Positions 1 to 12,650 of a stretch of DNA of 64,000 nt are shown here, in pieces (position 1 is the first letter of the stretch; every line of letters begins with the position of its first letter). Source of the stretch: Eunapius fragilis (lineage: Eukaryota > Porifera > Demospongiae > Spongillida > Spongillidae); NCBI GenBank assembly GCA_963681505.1, contig OY811979.1, positions 1,970,714 to 2,034,713 of the forward strand, read 5' to 3'. A program made the position numbers and the translations under genes. Under the pieces are notes generated by a model. It was not told where the DNA came from, ran no database searches, and saw nothing but the letters and a program-made list of their open reading frames with translations.

Positions 1-70
1 CCCACTACCAATCCCACTACCAATCCCACTACCAATCCCACTACCAATCCCACTACCAATCCCACTACCA
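1..70 (-). repeat. 12-bp satellite, inverted orientation
   Basis: About six units of CCCACTACCAAT, the reverse complement of the GGGATTGGTAGT satellite that starts near position 361. The array is cut by the window start. Its orientation is opposite to the main array, so positions 71-360 lie at the centre of an inverted arrangement of the same satellite. Confidence 0.95.
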
Positions 71-360
71 GCGCGCCGAATTGTGCTATTGTTGCAGATT
101 GATCCCGCGATAATGCAGCAATCCGTCGCAGCGCGCCGAATTGCGCCGAATTGATACAGATTGATCCCGTGAAAGTGCAACAATCTGTCGCATCGCGCCG
201 AATTGCGCTGAGTTGTTACAGATTGATCCCGTGAATGTGCAGCAATCGGTCGTACCACGCCGAATTGCGCCGAATTGTTTCAGATTGGTCCAGCCGAAGG
301 GCACCAAACCTACCATGCGCGCCGAAATGCGCCGAATTGATGGGGAGTGATCCCGCCATA
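71..360. repeat. 61-bp tandem repeat, about five units
   Basis: Five diverged units of 60-62 bp start at about 71, 131, 193, 255 and 317. Each begins with a variant of GCGCGCCGAATTG and contains a variant of CAGATTGATCCCG; the fourth and fifth are the most diverged. The repeat separates two oppositely oriented blocks of the 12-bp satellite. A 76-codon minus-strand frame (86-316) is open across it, but the unit length is not a constant multiple of three and no family is recognisable, so I do not call it coding. Confidence 0.85.
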
Positions 361-2489
361 AGGGATTGGTAGCGGGATTGGTAGTGGTAATTGACGTGGT
401 AGTGGGATTGGTAGTGGGATTGGTAGTGTAGTGGAAGTGGGATTGGTAGTGGTAGTGGGATTGGTAGTGGTAGTGGTAGTGGGATTGGTAGTGGGATTGG
501 TAGGCGTAGTGGTAGAGGTAGTGGGATTAGTAGTGGTAGTGGTATTGGTAGTGGGATTGGTAGTGGGATTGGTAGTGGGATTGGTAGTGGGTTTGGTAGT
601 TGGATTGGTAGTGGGATTGGTAGTGGGATTGGTAGTGGGATTGGTAGTGGGATTGGTAGTGGGATTGGTAGTGGGATTGGTAGTGGGATTGGTAATAGGA
701 TTGGTAGTGGGATTGGTAGTGGGATTGGTAGTTGGATTGGTAGTGGGATTGGTAGTGGGATTGGTAGTGGGACTGGTAGTTGTAGTGGTAGTGGGATTGG
801 TAGTGGTAGTGGTAGTGGTAGTGGGATTGGTAGTGGGATTGGTAGTGGGATTGGTAGTGGGATTGGTAGTGGGATTGGTAGTGGGATTGGTTGTGGGATT
901 GGTAGTGGGATTGGTAGTGGGATTGGTAGTGGGATGGTAGTGGGATAAGTAGTGGGATAGGTAGTGGTAGTGGTAGTGGGATTGGTAGTGGTAGTGGTAG
1001 TGGCTGTGATAGTGGGATTGGTAGTGGGATTGGTAGTGGGATTGGTAGTGGGATTGGTAGTGGGATTGGTAGTGGGATTGGTAGTGGGATTGGTAGTGGG
1101 ATTGGTAGTGGGATTGGTAGTGGGATTGGTAGTGGTAGTGGTAGTGGGATTGGTAGTGGTAGTGGTAGTGGTAGTGGTAGTGGGATTGGTAGTGGGATTG
1201 GTAGTTGGATTGGTAGTGGGATTAGTAGTGGGATTGGTAGTGGGATTGGTAGTGGGATTGGTAGTGGGATTGGTAGTGGGATTGGTAGTGGGTTTGGTAG
1301 TGGGATTGGTAGTGGGATTGGTAGTGGGATTGGTAGTGGGATTGGTAGTGGGATTGGTAGTGGGATTGGTAGTGGTAGTGGGATTGGTAGTGGGATTGGT
1401 AGTGGGATTGGTAGTGGGATTGGTAGTGGGATTGGTAGTGGGATTGGTTGTGGGATTGGTAGTGGTAGTGGTAGTGGTAGTGGGATTGGTAGAGGGATTG
1501 GTAGTGGGATTGGTAGTGGGATTGGTAGTGGGATTGGTAGTGGGATTGGGAGTGGGATTGGTAGTGGGATTGGTAGTGGGATTGGTAGTGGGATTGGTAG
1601 TGGGATTGGTAGTGGGATTGGTAGTGGGATTGGTAGTGGGATTGGTAGTGGGATTGGTAGTGGGATTGGTAGTGGGATTGGTAGTGGGATTGGTAGTGGG
1701 ATTGGTAGTGGGATTGGTAGTGGGATTGGTAGTGGGATTGGTAGTGGGATTGGTAGTGGGATTGGTAGAGGGATTGGTAGTGGGATTGTTAGTGGTAGTG
1801 GTAGTGGTTATGGGATTGGTAGTGGGATTGGTAGTGGGATTGGTAGTGGGATTGGTAGTGGGATTGGTAGTGGGATTGGTAGTGGGATTGGTAGTGGGAT
1901 TGGTAGTGGGATTGGTAGTGGGATTGGTAGTGGGATTGGTAGTGGGATTGGTAGTGGTAGTGGTAGTGGTAGTGGGATTGGTAGTGGGATTTGTAGTGGG
2001 ATTGGTAGTGGGATTGGTAGTGGGATTGGTAGTGGGGTTGTAGTGGGATTGGTAGTGGGATTGGTAGTGGGATTGGTAGTGGGATTGGTAGTGGTAGTGG
2101 TAGTGGGATTGGTAGTGGGATTGGTAGTGGGATTGGTAGTGGGATTGGTAGTGGGATTGGTAGTGGTAGTGGTAGTGGGATTTGTAGTGGGATTGGTAGT
2201 GGGATTGGTAGTGGGATTGGTAGTGGGATTGGTAGTGGGATTGGTAGTGGGATTGGTAGTGGGATTGGTAGTGGGATTGGTAGTGGGATTGGTAGTGGTA
2301 GTGGTAGTGGGATTGGTAGTGGTAGTGGTAGTGGTAGTGGTAGTGGGATTGGTAGTGGGATTAGTAGTTGGATTGGTAGTGGGATTAGTAGTGGGAATGG
2401 TAGTGGGATTGGTAGTGGGATTGGTAGTGGGATTGGTTGTGGGATTGGTAGTGGGATTGGTAGTGGGATTGGTAGTGGGATGGTAGTGG

Positions 2490-3737
2490 GATAAGTAGTG
2501 GGATTGGTAGTGGTAGTGGTAGTGGGATTGGTAGTGGTAGTGGTAGTGGTAGTGGTAGTGGGATTGGTACTGGGATTGGTAGTGGGATTGGTAGTGGGAT
2601 TGGTAGTGGGATTGGTAGTGGGATTGGTAGTGGGATTGGTAGTGGGATTGGTAGTGGGATTGGTAGTGAGATTGGTAGTGGGATTGGTAGTAGGATTGGT
2701 AGTGGGATTGGTAGTGGGATTGGTTGTGGGATTGGTAGTGGGATTGGTAGTTGGATTTGTAGTGGGATTAGTAGTGGGATTGGTAGTGGGATTGGTAGTG
2801 GGATTGGTAGTGGGATTGGTAGTGGGATTGGTAGTGGGATTGGTAGTGGGATTAGTAGTGGGATTGGTAGTGGGATTGGTAGTGGGATTGGTAGTGGGAT
2901 TGGTAGTGGTAGTGGGATTGGTAGTGGGATTGGTAGTGGGATTGGTAGTGGGATTGGTAGTGGGATTGGTAGTGGGATTGGTTGTGGGATTGGTAGTGGT
3001 AGTGGTAGTGGTAGTGGGATTGGTAGAGGGATTGGTAGTGGGATTGGTAGTGGCATTGGTAGTGGGATTGGTAGTGGGATTGGGAGTGGGATTGGTAGTG
3101 GGATTGGTAGTGGGATAAGTAGTGGGATTGGTAGTGGTAGTGGTAGTGGGATTGGTAGTGGTAGTGGTAGTGGTAGTGGTAGTGGGATTGGTACTGGGAT
3201 TGGTAGTGGGATTGGTAGTGGGATTGGTAGTGGGATTGGTAGTGGGATTGGTAGTGGGATTGGTAGTGGGATTGGTAGTCGGATTGGTAGTGAGATTGGT
3301 AGTGGGATTGGTAGTAGGATTGGTAGTGGGATTGGTAGTGGGATTGGTTGTGGGATTGGTAGTGGGATTGGTAGTTGGATTTGTAGTGGGATTAGTAGTG
3401 GGATTGGTAGTGGGATTGGTAGTGGGATTGGTAGTGGGATTGGTAGTGGGATTGGTAGTGGGATTGGTAGTGGGATTAGTAGTGGGATTGGTAGTGGGAT
3501 TGGTAGTGGGATTGGTAGTGGGATTGGTAGTGGTAGTGGGATTGGTAGTGGAATTGGTAGTGGGATTGGTAGTGGGATTGGTAGTGGGATTGGTAGTGGG
3601 ATTGGTTGTGGGATTGGTAGTGGTAGTGGTAGTGGTAGTGGGATTGGTAGAGGGATTGGTAGTGGGATTGGTAGTGGGATTGGTAGTGGGATTGGTAGTG
3701 GGATTGGGAGTGGGATTGTTAGTGGGATTGGTAGTGG
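2490..3737 (+). repeat. Higher-order tandem duplication in the satellite, period 624 bp
   Basis: The variant pattern starting near 2,494 recurs 624 bp later near 3,118, in the same order: GATAAGTAGTGGG, runs of GGTAGT, a GGTACT variant, a TGAGATT variant and a TAGGATT variant. This shows a recent tandem copying of a whole block of units. A related but less exact block occupies about 940-1,560. Confidence 0.8.
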
Positions 3738-5869
3738 GATTGGTAGTGGGATTGGTAGTGGGATTGGTAGTGGGATTGGTAGTGGGATTGGTAGGGGGAT
3801 TGGTAGTGGGATTGGTAGTGGGATTGGTAGTGGGATTGCTAGTGGGATTGGTAGTGGGACTGGTAGTGGGACTGGTAGTGGGATTGGTAGTGGGATTGGT
3901 AGTGGTAGTGGTAGTGGGATTGGTAGTGGGATTGGTATTGGGATTGGTAGTGGGATTGGTAGTGGGATTGGTAGTGGGATTGGTAGTGGGATTGGTAGTG
4001 GGATTGGTAGTGGGATTGGTAGTGGGATTGGTAGTGGGATTGGTAGTGGGATTGGTAGTGGGATTGGTAGTGGGATTGGTAGTGGGATTGGTAGTGGGAT
4101 TGGTAGTGGGATTGGTAGAGGGATTGGTAGTGGGATTAGTAGTGGTAGTGGTAGTGGTTATGGGATTGGTAGTGGGATTGGTAGTGGGATTGGTAGTGGG
4201 ATTGGTAGTGGGATTGGTAGTGGGATAGGTATTGGGATTGGTAGTGGGATTGGAGTGGGATTGGTAGTGGGATTGGTAGTGGGATTGGTAGTGGTAGTGG
4301 TAGTGGTAGTGGGATTGGTAGTGGGATTGGTAGTGGGATTGGTAGTGGGATTGGTAGTGGGATTGGTAGTGGGATTGGTAGAGGGATTGGTAGTAGGATT
4401 AGTAGTGGTAGTGGTAGTGGTTATGGGATTGGTAGTGGGATTGGTAGTGGGATTGGTAGTGGGATTGGTAGTGGGATTGGTAGTGGGATTGGTAGTGGGA
4501 TTGGTAGTGGGATTGGTAGTGGTAGTGGTAGTGGGATTGGTAGTGGGATTGGTAGTGGGATTGGTAGTGGGATTGGTAGTGGGATTGGTAGTGGTAGTGG
4601 TAGTGGGATTTGTAGTGGGATTGGTAGTGGGATTGGTAGTGGGATTGGTAGTGGGATTGGTAGTGGGATTGGTAGTGGGATTGGTAGTGGGATTGGTAGT
4701 GGGATTGGTAGTGGGATTGGTAGTGGGATTGGTAGTGGGATTGGTAGTGGGATTGGTAGTGGGATTGGTAGTGGGATTGGTAGTGGGATTGGTAGTGGGA
4801 TTGGTAGTGGGATTGGTAGTGGGATTGGTAGTGGGATTGGTAGTGGGATTGGTAGTGGGATTGGTAGTGGTAGTGGTAGTGGTAGTGGGATTGGTAGTGG
4901 GATTGGTAGTGGGATTGGTAGTGGGATTGGTAGTGGGATTGGTAGAGGGATTGGTTGTGGGATTGGTAGTGGTAGTGGTAGTGGTAGTGGGATTGGTAGT
5001 GGGATTGGTAGTTGGATTGGTAGTGGGATTGGTAGTGGGATTGGTAGTGGGATTGGTAGTGGGATTGGTAGTGGGATTGGTAGTGGGATTGGTAGTGGGA
5101 TTGGTAGTGGGATTGGTAGTGGGATTGGTAGTGGGATTGGTAGTGGGGTTGGTAGTGGGATTGGTAGTGGGATTGGTAGTGGGATTGGTCGTGGGTTTGG
5201 TAGTGGGATTGGTAGTGGGATTGGTAGTGGGATTGGTAGTGGGATTGGTAGTGGGATTGGTAGTGGGATTGGTAGTGGGATTGGTAGTGGGATTGGTAGT
5301 AGGATTGGTAGTGGGATTGGTAGTGTGATTGGTAGTGGGATTGGTAGTGGGATTGGTAGTGGGATTGGTAGTGGGATTGGTAGTGGGATTGGTAGTGGTA
5401 GTGGTTGTGGGATTGGTAGTGGTAGTGGTAGTGGTAGTGGGATTGGTAGTGGGATTGATAGTGGTAGTGGTAGTGGTAGTGGTAGTGGGATTGGTAGTGG
5501 GATTGGTAGTGGTAGTGGTAGTGGTTATGGGATTGATAGTGGGATTGGTAGTGGGATTGGTAGTGGGATTGGTAGTGGGATTGGTAGTGGGATTGGTAGT
5601 GGGATTGGTAGTGGGATTGGTAGTGGGATTGGTAGTGGGATTGGTAGTGGGATTGGTAGTGGTAGTGGTAGTGGGATTGGTAGTGGGATTGGTATTGGGA
5701 TTGGTAGTGGGATTGGTAGTAGGATTGGTACTGGGATTGGTAGTGGGATTGGTAGTGGGATTGGTAGTGGGATTGGTAGTGGGATTGGTAGTGGGATTGG
5801 TAGTGGGATTGGTAGTGGGATTGGTAGTGGGATTGGTAGTGGGATTGGTAGTGGTAGTGGTAGTGGTAG

Positions 5870-8800
5870 TGGGATTGGTAGTGGATTGGTAGTGGGATTG
5901 GTAGTGGTAATTGTAGTGGTAGTCTGATTGGAAGGGGGATTAGTAGTGGTACTGGTAGTGGGATTGGTAGTAGTAGTGGTAGTGGTAGTGGGATTGGTAG
6001 AGGGAGTGGTAGTGGGATTGGTAGTGGGATTAACAGTGGTAATTGTAGTGGTTGCGTGAATGGTAGTGGGATTGGTAGTGGGATTGGTAGTGGTAGTGGA
6101 AGTGGGATTGGTAGTGGGATTGGTAGTGGGATTGGTAGTGGGATTGGTAGTGGTGGTGGTAGTGGGATTGGTAGTGGGATTGGTAGTGGGATTGTTAGTG
6201 GGATTGGTAGTGAGATTGGTAGTGGTAGCGGTAGTGGGATTGGTAGTGGGATTGGTAGTGGGATTGGTAGTGGTAGTGGTAGTGGGAATGTTCGTGGGAT
6301 TGGTAGTGGTAGTGGTAGTGGGATTGTAGTGGGATTGGTAGTGGGATTGGTAGTGGGATTGGTAGTGGGATTGGTAGTGGGATTGGTAGTGGGTTTGGTA
6401 GTGGTAGTGGTTGTGGGATTGGTAGTGGGATTGGTAGTGGGATTGGTAGTGGGATTGGTAGTGGGATTGGTAGTGGCATTGGTAGAAGTAGTGGTAGTGG
6501 TAGTGGGATTGGTAGTGGGATCTGTAATGGAAATTCTAGTGGTAGTGGGATTGGTAGGGGAATTGGTAGTGGGATTGGTAGTGGGATTGGTAGTGGGATT
6601 GGTAGTGGGATAAGTAGTGGGATTGGTAGAGGTAGTGGTAGTGGGATTGGTAGTGGGATTGGTAGTGGGATTGGTAGTGGGATTGGTAGTGGGATTGGTA
6701 GTGGGATTGGTAGTGGGATTGGTAGTGGGATTGGTAGTGGGATTGGTAGTGGGATTGGTAGTGGGATTGGTAGTGGGATTGGTAGTGGGATTGGTAGTGG
6801 GATTGGTAGTGGGATTGGTAGTGGGATTGGTAGTGGGATTGGAAGTGGGATTGGTAGTGGTAGTGGTAGTGGGATTGGTAGTGGTAGTGGTAGTGGTAGT
6901 GGTAGTGGGATTGGTAGTGGGATTGGTAGTTGGATTGGTAGTGGGATTAGTAGTGGGAGTGGTAGTGGGATTGGTAGTGGGATTGGCAGTGGGATTGATA
7001 GTGGGATTGGTAGTGGGATTGGTAGTGGAATTGGTAGTGGGATTGGTAATTGGATTGGTAGTGGGATTGGTAGTGGGATTGGTAGTGGGATTGGTAGTGG
7101 GATTGGTAGTGGGAATAGTAGTGGGATTGGTAGTGGTAGTGGTAGTGGTATTGGGATTGGTAGTGGGATTGGTAGTGGGATTGGTAGTGGGACTGGTAGT
7201 GGGATTGGTAGTGGGATTGGTAGTGGGATTGGTAGTGGTAGTGGTAGTGGGATTGGTAGTGGGATTGGTAGTGGGATTGGTAGTGGGATTGGTAGTAGGA
7301 TTGGTAGTGGGATTGGTAGTGGGATTGGTTGTGGGATTGGTAGTGGGATTGGTAGTGGGACTGTAGTGGGATTGGTAGTGGGATTGGTAGTGGGATTGGT
7401 AGTGGGATTGGTAGTGGGATTGGTAGTGGGATTGGTAGTGGGATTGGTAGTGGGATGTGTAGTGGGATTGGTAGAGGGATAGGTAGTGGGATTGGTAGTG
7501 GTAGTGGTAGTGGTTATGGGATTGGTAGTGGGATTGGTAGTGGGATTGGTAGTGGGATTGGTAGTTGGATTGGTAGTGGGATTGGTAGTGGGATTGGTAG
7601 TGGGATTGGTAGTGTGATTGGTAGTGGGATTGGTAGTGGGATTGGTAGTGGGATTGGTTGTGGGATTGGTAGTGGTTGTGGTAGTGGGATTTGAAGTGGG
7701 ATTGGTAGTGGGATTGGTAGTGGGATTGGTAGTGGGATTGGTAGTGGGATTGGTAGTGGGATTGGTAGTGGGATTGGTAGTGGGATTGGTAGTGGGATTG
7801 GTAGTGGGATTGGTAGTGGGATTGGTAGTGGGATTGGTAGTGGGTTTGGTAGTTGGATTGGTAGTGGGATTGGTAGTGGGATTGGTAGTGGGATTGGTAG
7901 TGGGATTGGTAGTGGGATTGGTAGTGGGATTGGTAGTGGGATTGGTAGTGTAGTGGAAGTGGGATTGGTAGTGGTAGTGGGATTGGTAGTGGGATTGGTA
8001 GGGGTAGTGGTAGAGGAAGTGGGATTAGTAGTGGTAGTGGTAGTGGTAGTGGGATTGGTAGTGGATTGGTAGTGGGATTGGTAGTGGTAATTGTAGTGGT
8101 AGTCTGATTGGAAGGGGGATTAGTAGTGGTACTGGTAGTGGGATTGGTAGTAGTAGTGGTAGTGGTAGTGGGATTGGTAGAGGGAGTGGTAGTGGGATTG
8201 GTAGTGGGATTAACAGTGGTAATTGTAGTGGTTGCATGAATGGTAGTGGGATTGGTAGTGGGATTGGTAGTGGTAGTGGAAGTGGGATTGGTAGTGGGAT
8301 TGGTAGTGGGATTGGTAGTGGGATTGGTAGTGGTGGTGGTAGTGGGATTGGTAGTGGGATTGGTAGTGGGATTGTTAGTGGGATTGGTAGTGAGATTGGT
8401 AGTGGTAGTGGTAGTGGGATTGGTAGTGGGATTGGTAGTGGGATTGGTAGTGGTAGTGGTAGTGGGAATGTTCGTGGGATTGGTAGTGGTAGTGGTAGTG
8501 GGATTGTAGTGGGATTGGTAGTGGGATTGGTAGTGGGATTGGTAGTGGGATTGGTAGTGGGATTGGTAGTGGGTTTGGTAGTGGTAGTGGTTGTGGGATT
8601 GGTAGTGGGATTGGTAGTGGGATTGGTAGTGGGATTGGTAGTGGGATTGGTAGTGGCATTGGTAGAAGTAGTGGTAGTGGTAGTGGGATTGGTAGTGGGA
8701 TCTGTAGTGGAAATTCTAGTGGTAGTGGGATTGGTAGGGGAATTGGTAGTGGGATTGGTAGTGGGATTGGTAGTGGGATTGGTAGTGGGATAAGTTGTGG

Positions 8801-9110
8801 GATTGGTAGAGGTAGTGGTAGTGGGATTGGTAGTGGGATTGGTAGTGGGATTGGTAGTGGGATTGGTAGTGGGATTGGTAGTGGGATTGGTAGTGGGATT
8901 GGTAGTGGGATTGGTAGTGGGATTGGTAGTGGGATTGGTAGTGGGATTGGTAGTGGGATTGGTAGTGGGATTGGTAGTGGGATTGGTAGTGGGATTGGTA
9001 GTGGGATTGGTAGTGGGATTGGAAGTGGGATTGGTAGTGGTAGTGGTAGTGGGATTGGTAGCGGTAGTGGTAGTGGTAGTGGTAGTGGGATTGGTAGTGG
9101 GATTGGTAGT
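5870..9110 (+). repeat. Higher-order duplication in the satellite, offset 2,180 bp
   Basis: About 1.06 kb from 5,870-6,930 recurs at 8,050-9,110. Shared rare variants include GGTAATTGTAGTGG, TCTGATTGGAAGGG, GGTGGTGG, GGGAATGTTCGTGGG and GGAAATTCTAGTGG. Single-base differences are few (for example TGCGTGAATGG against TGCATGAATGG at 6,053 and 8,233). Shorter related pieces recur at about 9,430 and 9,880-10,160. Confidence 0.85.
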
Positions 9111-11789
9111 GGGATTGGTAGTGGGATTGGTAGTGGTAGTCGTAGTGGTAGTGGGATTGGTAGTGGGATTGGTAGTGGGATTGGTAGTGGGATTGGTAGT
9201 GGGATTGATAGTGGGATTTGTAGTGGTAGTGGTAGTGGTAGTGGGATTGGTAGTGTGATTGGGATTGGTAGTGGGATTGGTAGTGGGATTGGTAGTGGGA
9301 TCGGTAGTGGTAGTGGTAGTGGGATTGGTAGTGGGATTGGTAGTGGGATTGGTAGTGGGATTGGTAGTGGGATTGGTAGTGGGATTGGTAGAAGTAGTGG
9401 TATTGGTAGTGGGATTGGTAGTGGGATTTATAGTGGAAATTCTAGTGGTAGTGGGATTGGTAGGGGAATTGGTAGTGGTAGTGGTAGTGGGATTGGTAGT
9501 GGGATTGGTAGTGGTAGTGGTAGTGGGAATGGTACTGGGATTGGTAGTGGTAGTGGTAGTGGGATTGGTAGTGGGATTGGTAGTGGGATTGGTAGTGGGA
9601 TTGGTAGTGGGATTGGTAGTGGGATTGGTTGTGGGATTGGTAGTGGTAGTGGTAGTGGGATTGGTAGTGGGATTGGTAGTGGTAGTGGTAGTGGTAGTGG
9701 CATTGGTATTGGTAGTGGTAGTGGTAGTGGGATTGGTAGTGGGATTGGTAGTGGTAGTGGTAGTGGGATTGGAAGTGGTAGTAGTAGTGGGATTGGCCAG
9801 GGTAGTGGTAGTGGGATTGGTAGTAGTAGTGGTAGTGGTAGTGGGATTGGTAGTGGGATTGGTAGTGGGATTGGTAGTGGGATTAACAGTGGTAATTGTA
9901 GTGGTAGCGTGAATGGTAGTGGGATTGGGTAGTGGGATTGGTAGTGGTAGTGGGATTGGTAGTGGTAGTGGTAGTGGGATTGGTAGTGGGATTGGTAGTG
10001 GTGGTGGTAGTGGGATTGGTAGTGGGATTGGTAGTGGTAGTGGTAGAGATAGTGGGATTGGTAGTGGTAGTGGTAGTGGTAGTGGGTTTGGTAGTGGGAT
10101 AGGTAGTGGGATTGGTAATGGCAATTGTAGTGGTAGTGGGATTGGTAGGGGAATTACAAGTGGTAGTGGGATTGGTAGTGGTTGTGCTAGTGGGATTGGT
10201 AGTGGGATTGGTAATGGTAGTGGTAGTGGTAGTGGGAATGGTGGTGATAGTGGTAGAGGTAGTGGGATTGGTAGTGGGATTTATAGTTGGATTGGTAGTG
10301 GTAGTGGTAGAGGTAGTGGGATTGGTAGTTGTATTGGTAGTGGCATTGGTAGTGGGGTTGGTAGTGGTAGTGGTAGTCGTAGTGGGATTGGTAGTGGTAG
10401 CGGTAGTGGGAGTGGGATTGGAAGTGGGATTGGTCGTGGTAGTGGTAGTGGGATTGGAAGTGGTAATGGTAGTGGGATTGGTAGTGGGATTGGTAGTGGG
10501 ATTGATAGTGGTATTGGGATTGGTAGTGGGATTGGTAGTGGTAGTGGTATGGGATTGGTAGTGGTAGTGGGATTGGTAGTGGGATTGGTAGTGGTAGTGG
10601 TAGTGGTAGTGGAATTGGTAGTGGGATTGGTAATGGAAGTGGTAGTGGTAGTGGAATTGGTAGTGATAGTGATAGAGGTAGTGGGATTGATAGTGGTGGT
10701 GGTAGTGGGATTGGTAGTGGGATTGGTAGTGGTAGTGGGATTGGTAGTGGTAGTGGTAGTAGTAGTGGGATTGGTAGTGGTAGTGGGATTGGTAGTGGGG
10801 CAGCCCTGGTGAAAACCGTACTTTGTACTCGTCTATTAAACGCTCGTCGAGGATGTTGGTAAGTGCTACCCACAGCATCACTTTCTACCGCGTGCTATTT
10901 ACAACCTTCGTTCACATCTGCCGTGCCCCATGTTAATAGTATACTTACATCATTAGCTTACATAGCCACGGGTACGCATACATTGCCACGGGGCAAGCTT
11001 ACGTTGTCACGGGAGCACTTGTATTCACTTACATCGCTTACATAGCCACGGGTACGCTTACACTAGCCTAAATACCCGCGGGGCAAGATTTCGTAGTCGC
11101 GTGCACACTTGCAAATGCCTTTCAAACATACTCTAGCCTTTAGAATAGACATGGGTACCCTCGTTCAAATCCATGCATACTACGCCGTCAGCGTTCTAGG
11201 TCACGGGCACACATAAACAAGCTATCATTACAATGGGAAAAGCTTAGAGTCACGACACCACTTATGCCTTGAGTTTGTTTGGCTGCCAATTGAAAATCAA
11301 TTGATTTAATACATTGTATGGTCCGGGCACGACTAAAATTATTTGTTTATCATCTTGCCCAGTGTTGCACTGTGCTACGAATCCTTGTGGTTAGCACCAG
11401 GTATATTTGTATGGTTGCTCTGAACAGAGCAGTAATTGTTTAGCACGAATGTCATTTACGGGTGTCTATTTTACTAACATCAAGGCTTGACGTAGTGTAC
11501 AATAGGTTCAAAGCGCGACTGCATTATGATGTGTTGTTGGAAGATTGCGTTGTGCTCTGGCGTATCGTAAGCACCATATAGGACCAATTGCTGCATCAAG
11601 TAGACCTCTAGTTACAAGGCAGACCATCCAGCGCAAACAAACTGCACACACACTCCTCACAGATATAAGCTTTGCCCCTCACTCACCTTTTAAAAATCCT
11701 TGCGTCACTACAATAAGCAACCTGTACGCTATGTACCAATCTAATCCTTAAAATTTGAATTTGAAATAGTTACTTATTAATTATTCCTT

Positions 11790-12044
11790 TTAATGCTCTT
11801 TGTAGCGATTGGCCTCAATAGCAGAGCTGAGCTGTTTAAACAGGTACGAAGGGTGGGATATACGTGCCGCACATTTCTGAAGGTGCAACAGGGGTACGCG
11901 GGAGAGTGTACGACCTATTCCGGAATACAATGCGTGAGTCCCTTTATGTACAACCACTGGATACTTTGAAATTTGCCATAGCCTTGCCTTACACCTTTCA
12001 TCCTTTAGAAATGTGTGGCACAGGAGCGAGGACAGACTGCCCAC
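11790..12044 (-). CDS. Unrecognised 84-residue open frame (copy A)
   Basis: This is a methionine-started open frame of 84 residues with a mixed, non-repetitive composition and several Cys, His and Lys/Arg residues. It is open in all three copies of the block (also 39,437-39,691 and 44,974-45,228), and the copies differ at only about one codon near the C-terminus. The three blocks are recent duplicates, so shared openness is weak evidence for coding. No domain, signal peptide or membrane segment is evident. It could equally be a chance frame or part of a decayed gene. Confidence 0.15.
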   Translation of the reverse strand: MGSLSSLLCHTFLKDERCKARLWQISKYPVVVHKGTHALYSGIGRTLSRVPLLHLQKCAARISHPSYLFKQLSSAIEANRYKEH

Positions 12045-12233
12045 GCAAGACCGAACTTTGTTCTCGTCTATTGAACTTCCATCGATGTACGTTCCTAATT
12101 ACTTTTTTGTATAGCGTCCGCACATTTGGCCGTTGATACAAGTTTTTTCTATTCACTAAGCTTCCCACACGACTGGCGTGCCACCTACGAGCTTAATTCA
12201 CATCTGCTAGGCCACGTTCAATATTATATCTCT

Positions 12234-12311
12234 AAGCCGTGCGATTCAAACGCACTACCGTACCTACCTTGTCACCTAAATTAAGTCGTTGTCCATGAAT
12301 TAACCAGGCTT
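12234..12311 (-). other. tRNA-like fold, possible tRNA relic or tRNA-derived promoter (copy A)
   Basis: On the minus strand there is a five-pair outer stem (AAGCC with GGCTT) spaced 78 nt end to end. It ends in a perfect T-arm-like hairpin: GTGCG, loop TTTGAAT, CGCAC. A TGGTTAATTCATGG sequence near the 5' side resembles an A box. A seven-pair acceptor stem and a clear anticodon arm are not evident, so this is at most a degenerate tRNA or the head of a SINE. Identical copies lie at 39,170-39,247 and 44,707-44,784. Confidence 0.25.
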
Positions 12312-12650
12312 CACTTACACGTGTGGCGTGTCTTTTACCAACTAGCTTGACACCTGCAGTGCCATGTATAATTTGAACACACGTATGCAGCGGTAGTAAA
12401 AAGCACTACAGTACCTGCATATGGCCTTGTCACTTAGGTAAGGTTACATGTGCCACGATGGGCTTGTTAGAACATCTTGATGCACTATGGGAAGGACCAA
12501 CCACCCGCCAACCCACCCAACAGACTTACAAATTTTCCTTGCATAAATTGTATAGAAGTGCACATACTGGAACTACATCATTTTAAGTGTACACTGTATT
12601 ACATGTCCTTAGTATGTGAAGAAACATCGCACTGCAAATTAAAACTATTA

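Larger units (their letters stand above)
361..10800 (+). repeat. 12-bp GGGATTGGTAGT satellite array (10.4 kb)
   Basis: A continuous array of GGGATTGGTAGT units with interspersed 6-bp GGTAGT half-units. Sparse point variants occur, and they become denser after about 9,250. The plus strand is nearly devoid of C. Unit lengths of 12 and 6 are multiples of three and contain no stop codon in most frames, so many long frames appear (Val-Gly-Leu-Val or Gly-Ser-Gly-Ile on plus; Pro-Leu-Pro-Ile, Asn-Pro-Thr-Thr or Gln-Ser-His-Tyr on minus). These follow from the repeat and are not genes. The array ends at 10,800 against low-copy DNA. Confidence 0.97.
10801..12650. repeat. Low-copy block, copy A (inverted relative to copies B and C)
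   Basis: About 1.85 kb of non-satellite DNA, the reverse complement of 38,830-40,682 and 44,369-46,217 with only scattered substitutions. It contains two diverged occurrences of one motif (TTTGTNCTCGTCTATTRAAC near 10,830 and 12,058) and several CCACGGGTACGC or CCACGGGGCAAGC repeats near 10,965-11,085. No known gene family is recognised. The longest frame is listed separately. Confidence 0.85.

Noticed and set aside
431-10124. Long open frames coding Val-Gly-Leu-Val, Gly-Ser-Gly-Ile, Pro-Leu-Pro-Ile or Asn-Pro-Thr-Thr repeats
   Set aside because: All follow from 12- and 6-bp units without stop codons; frames overlap on both strands and no start context, splice signal or non-repeat domain is present.
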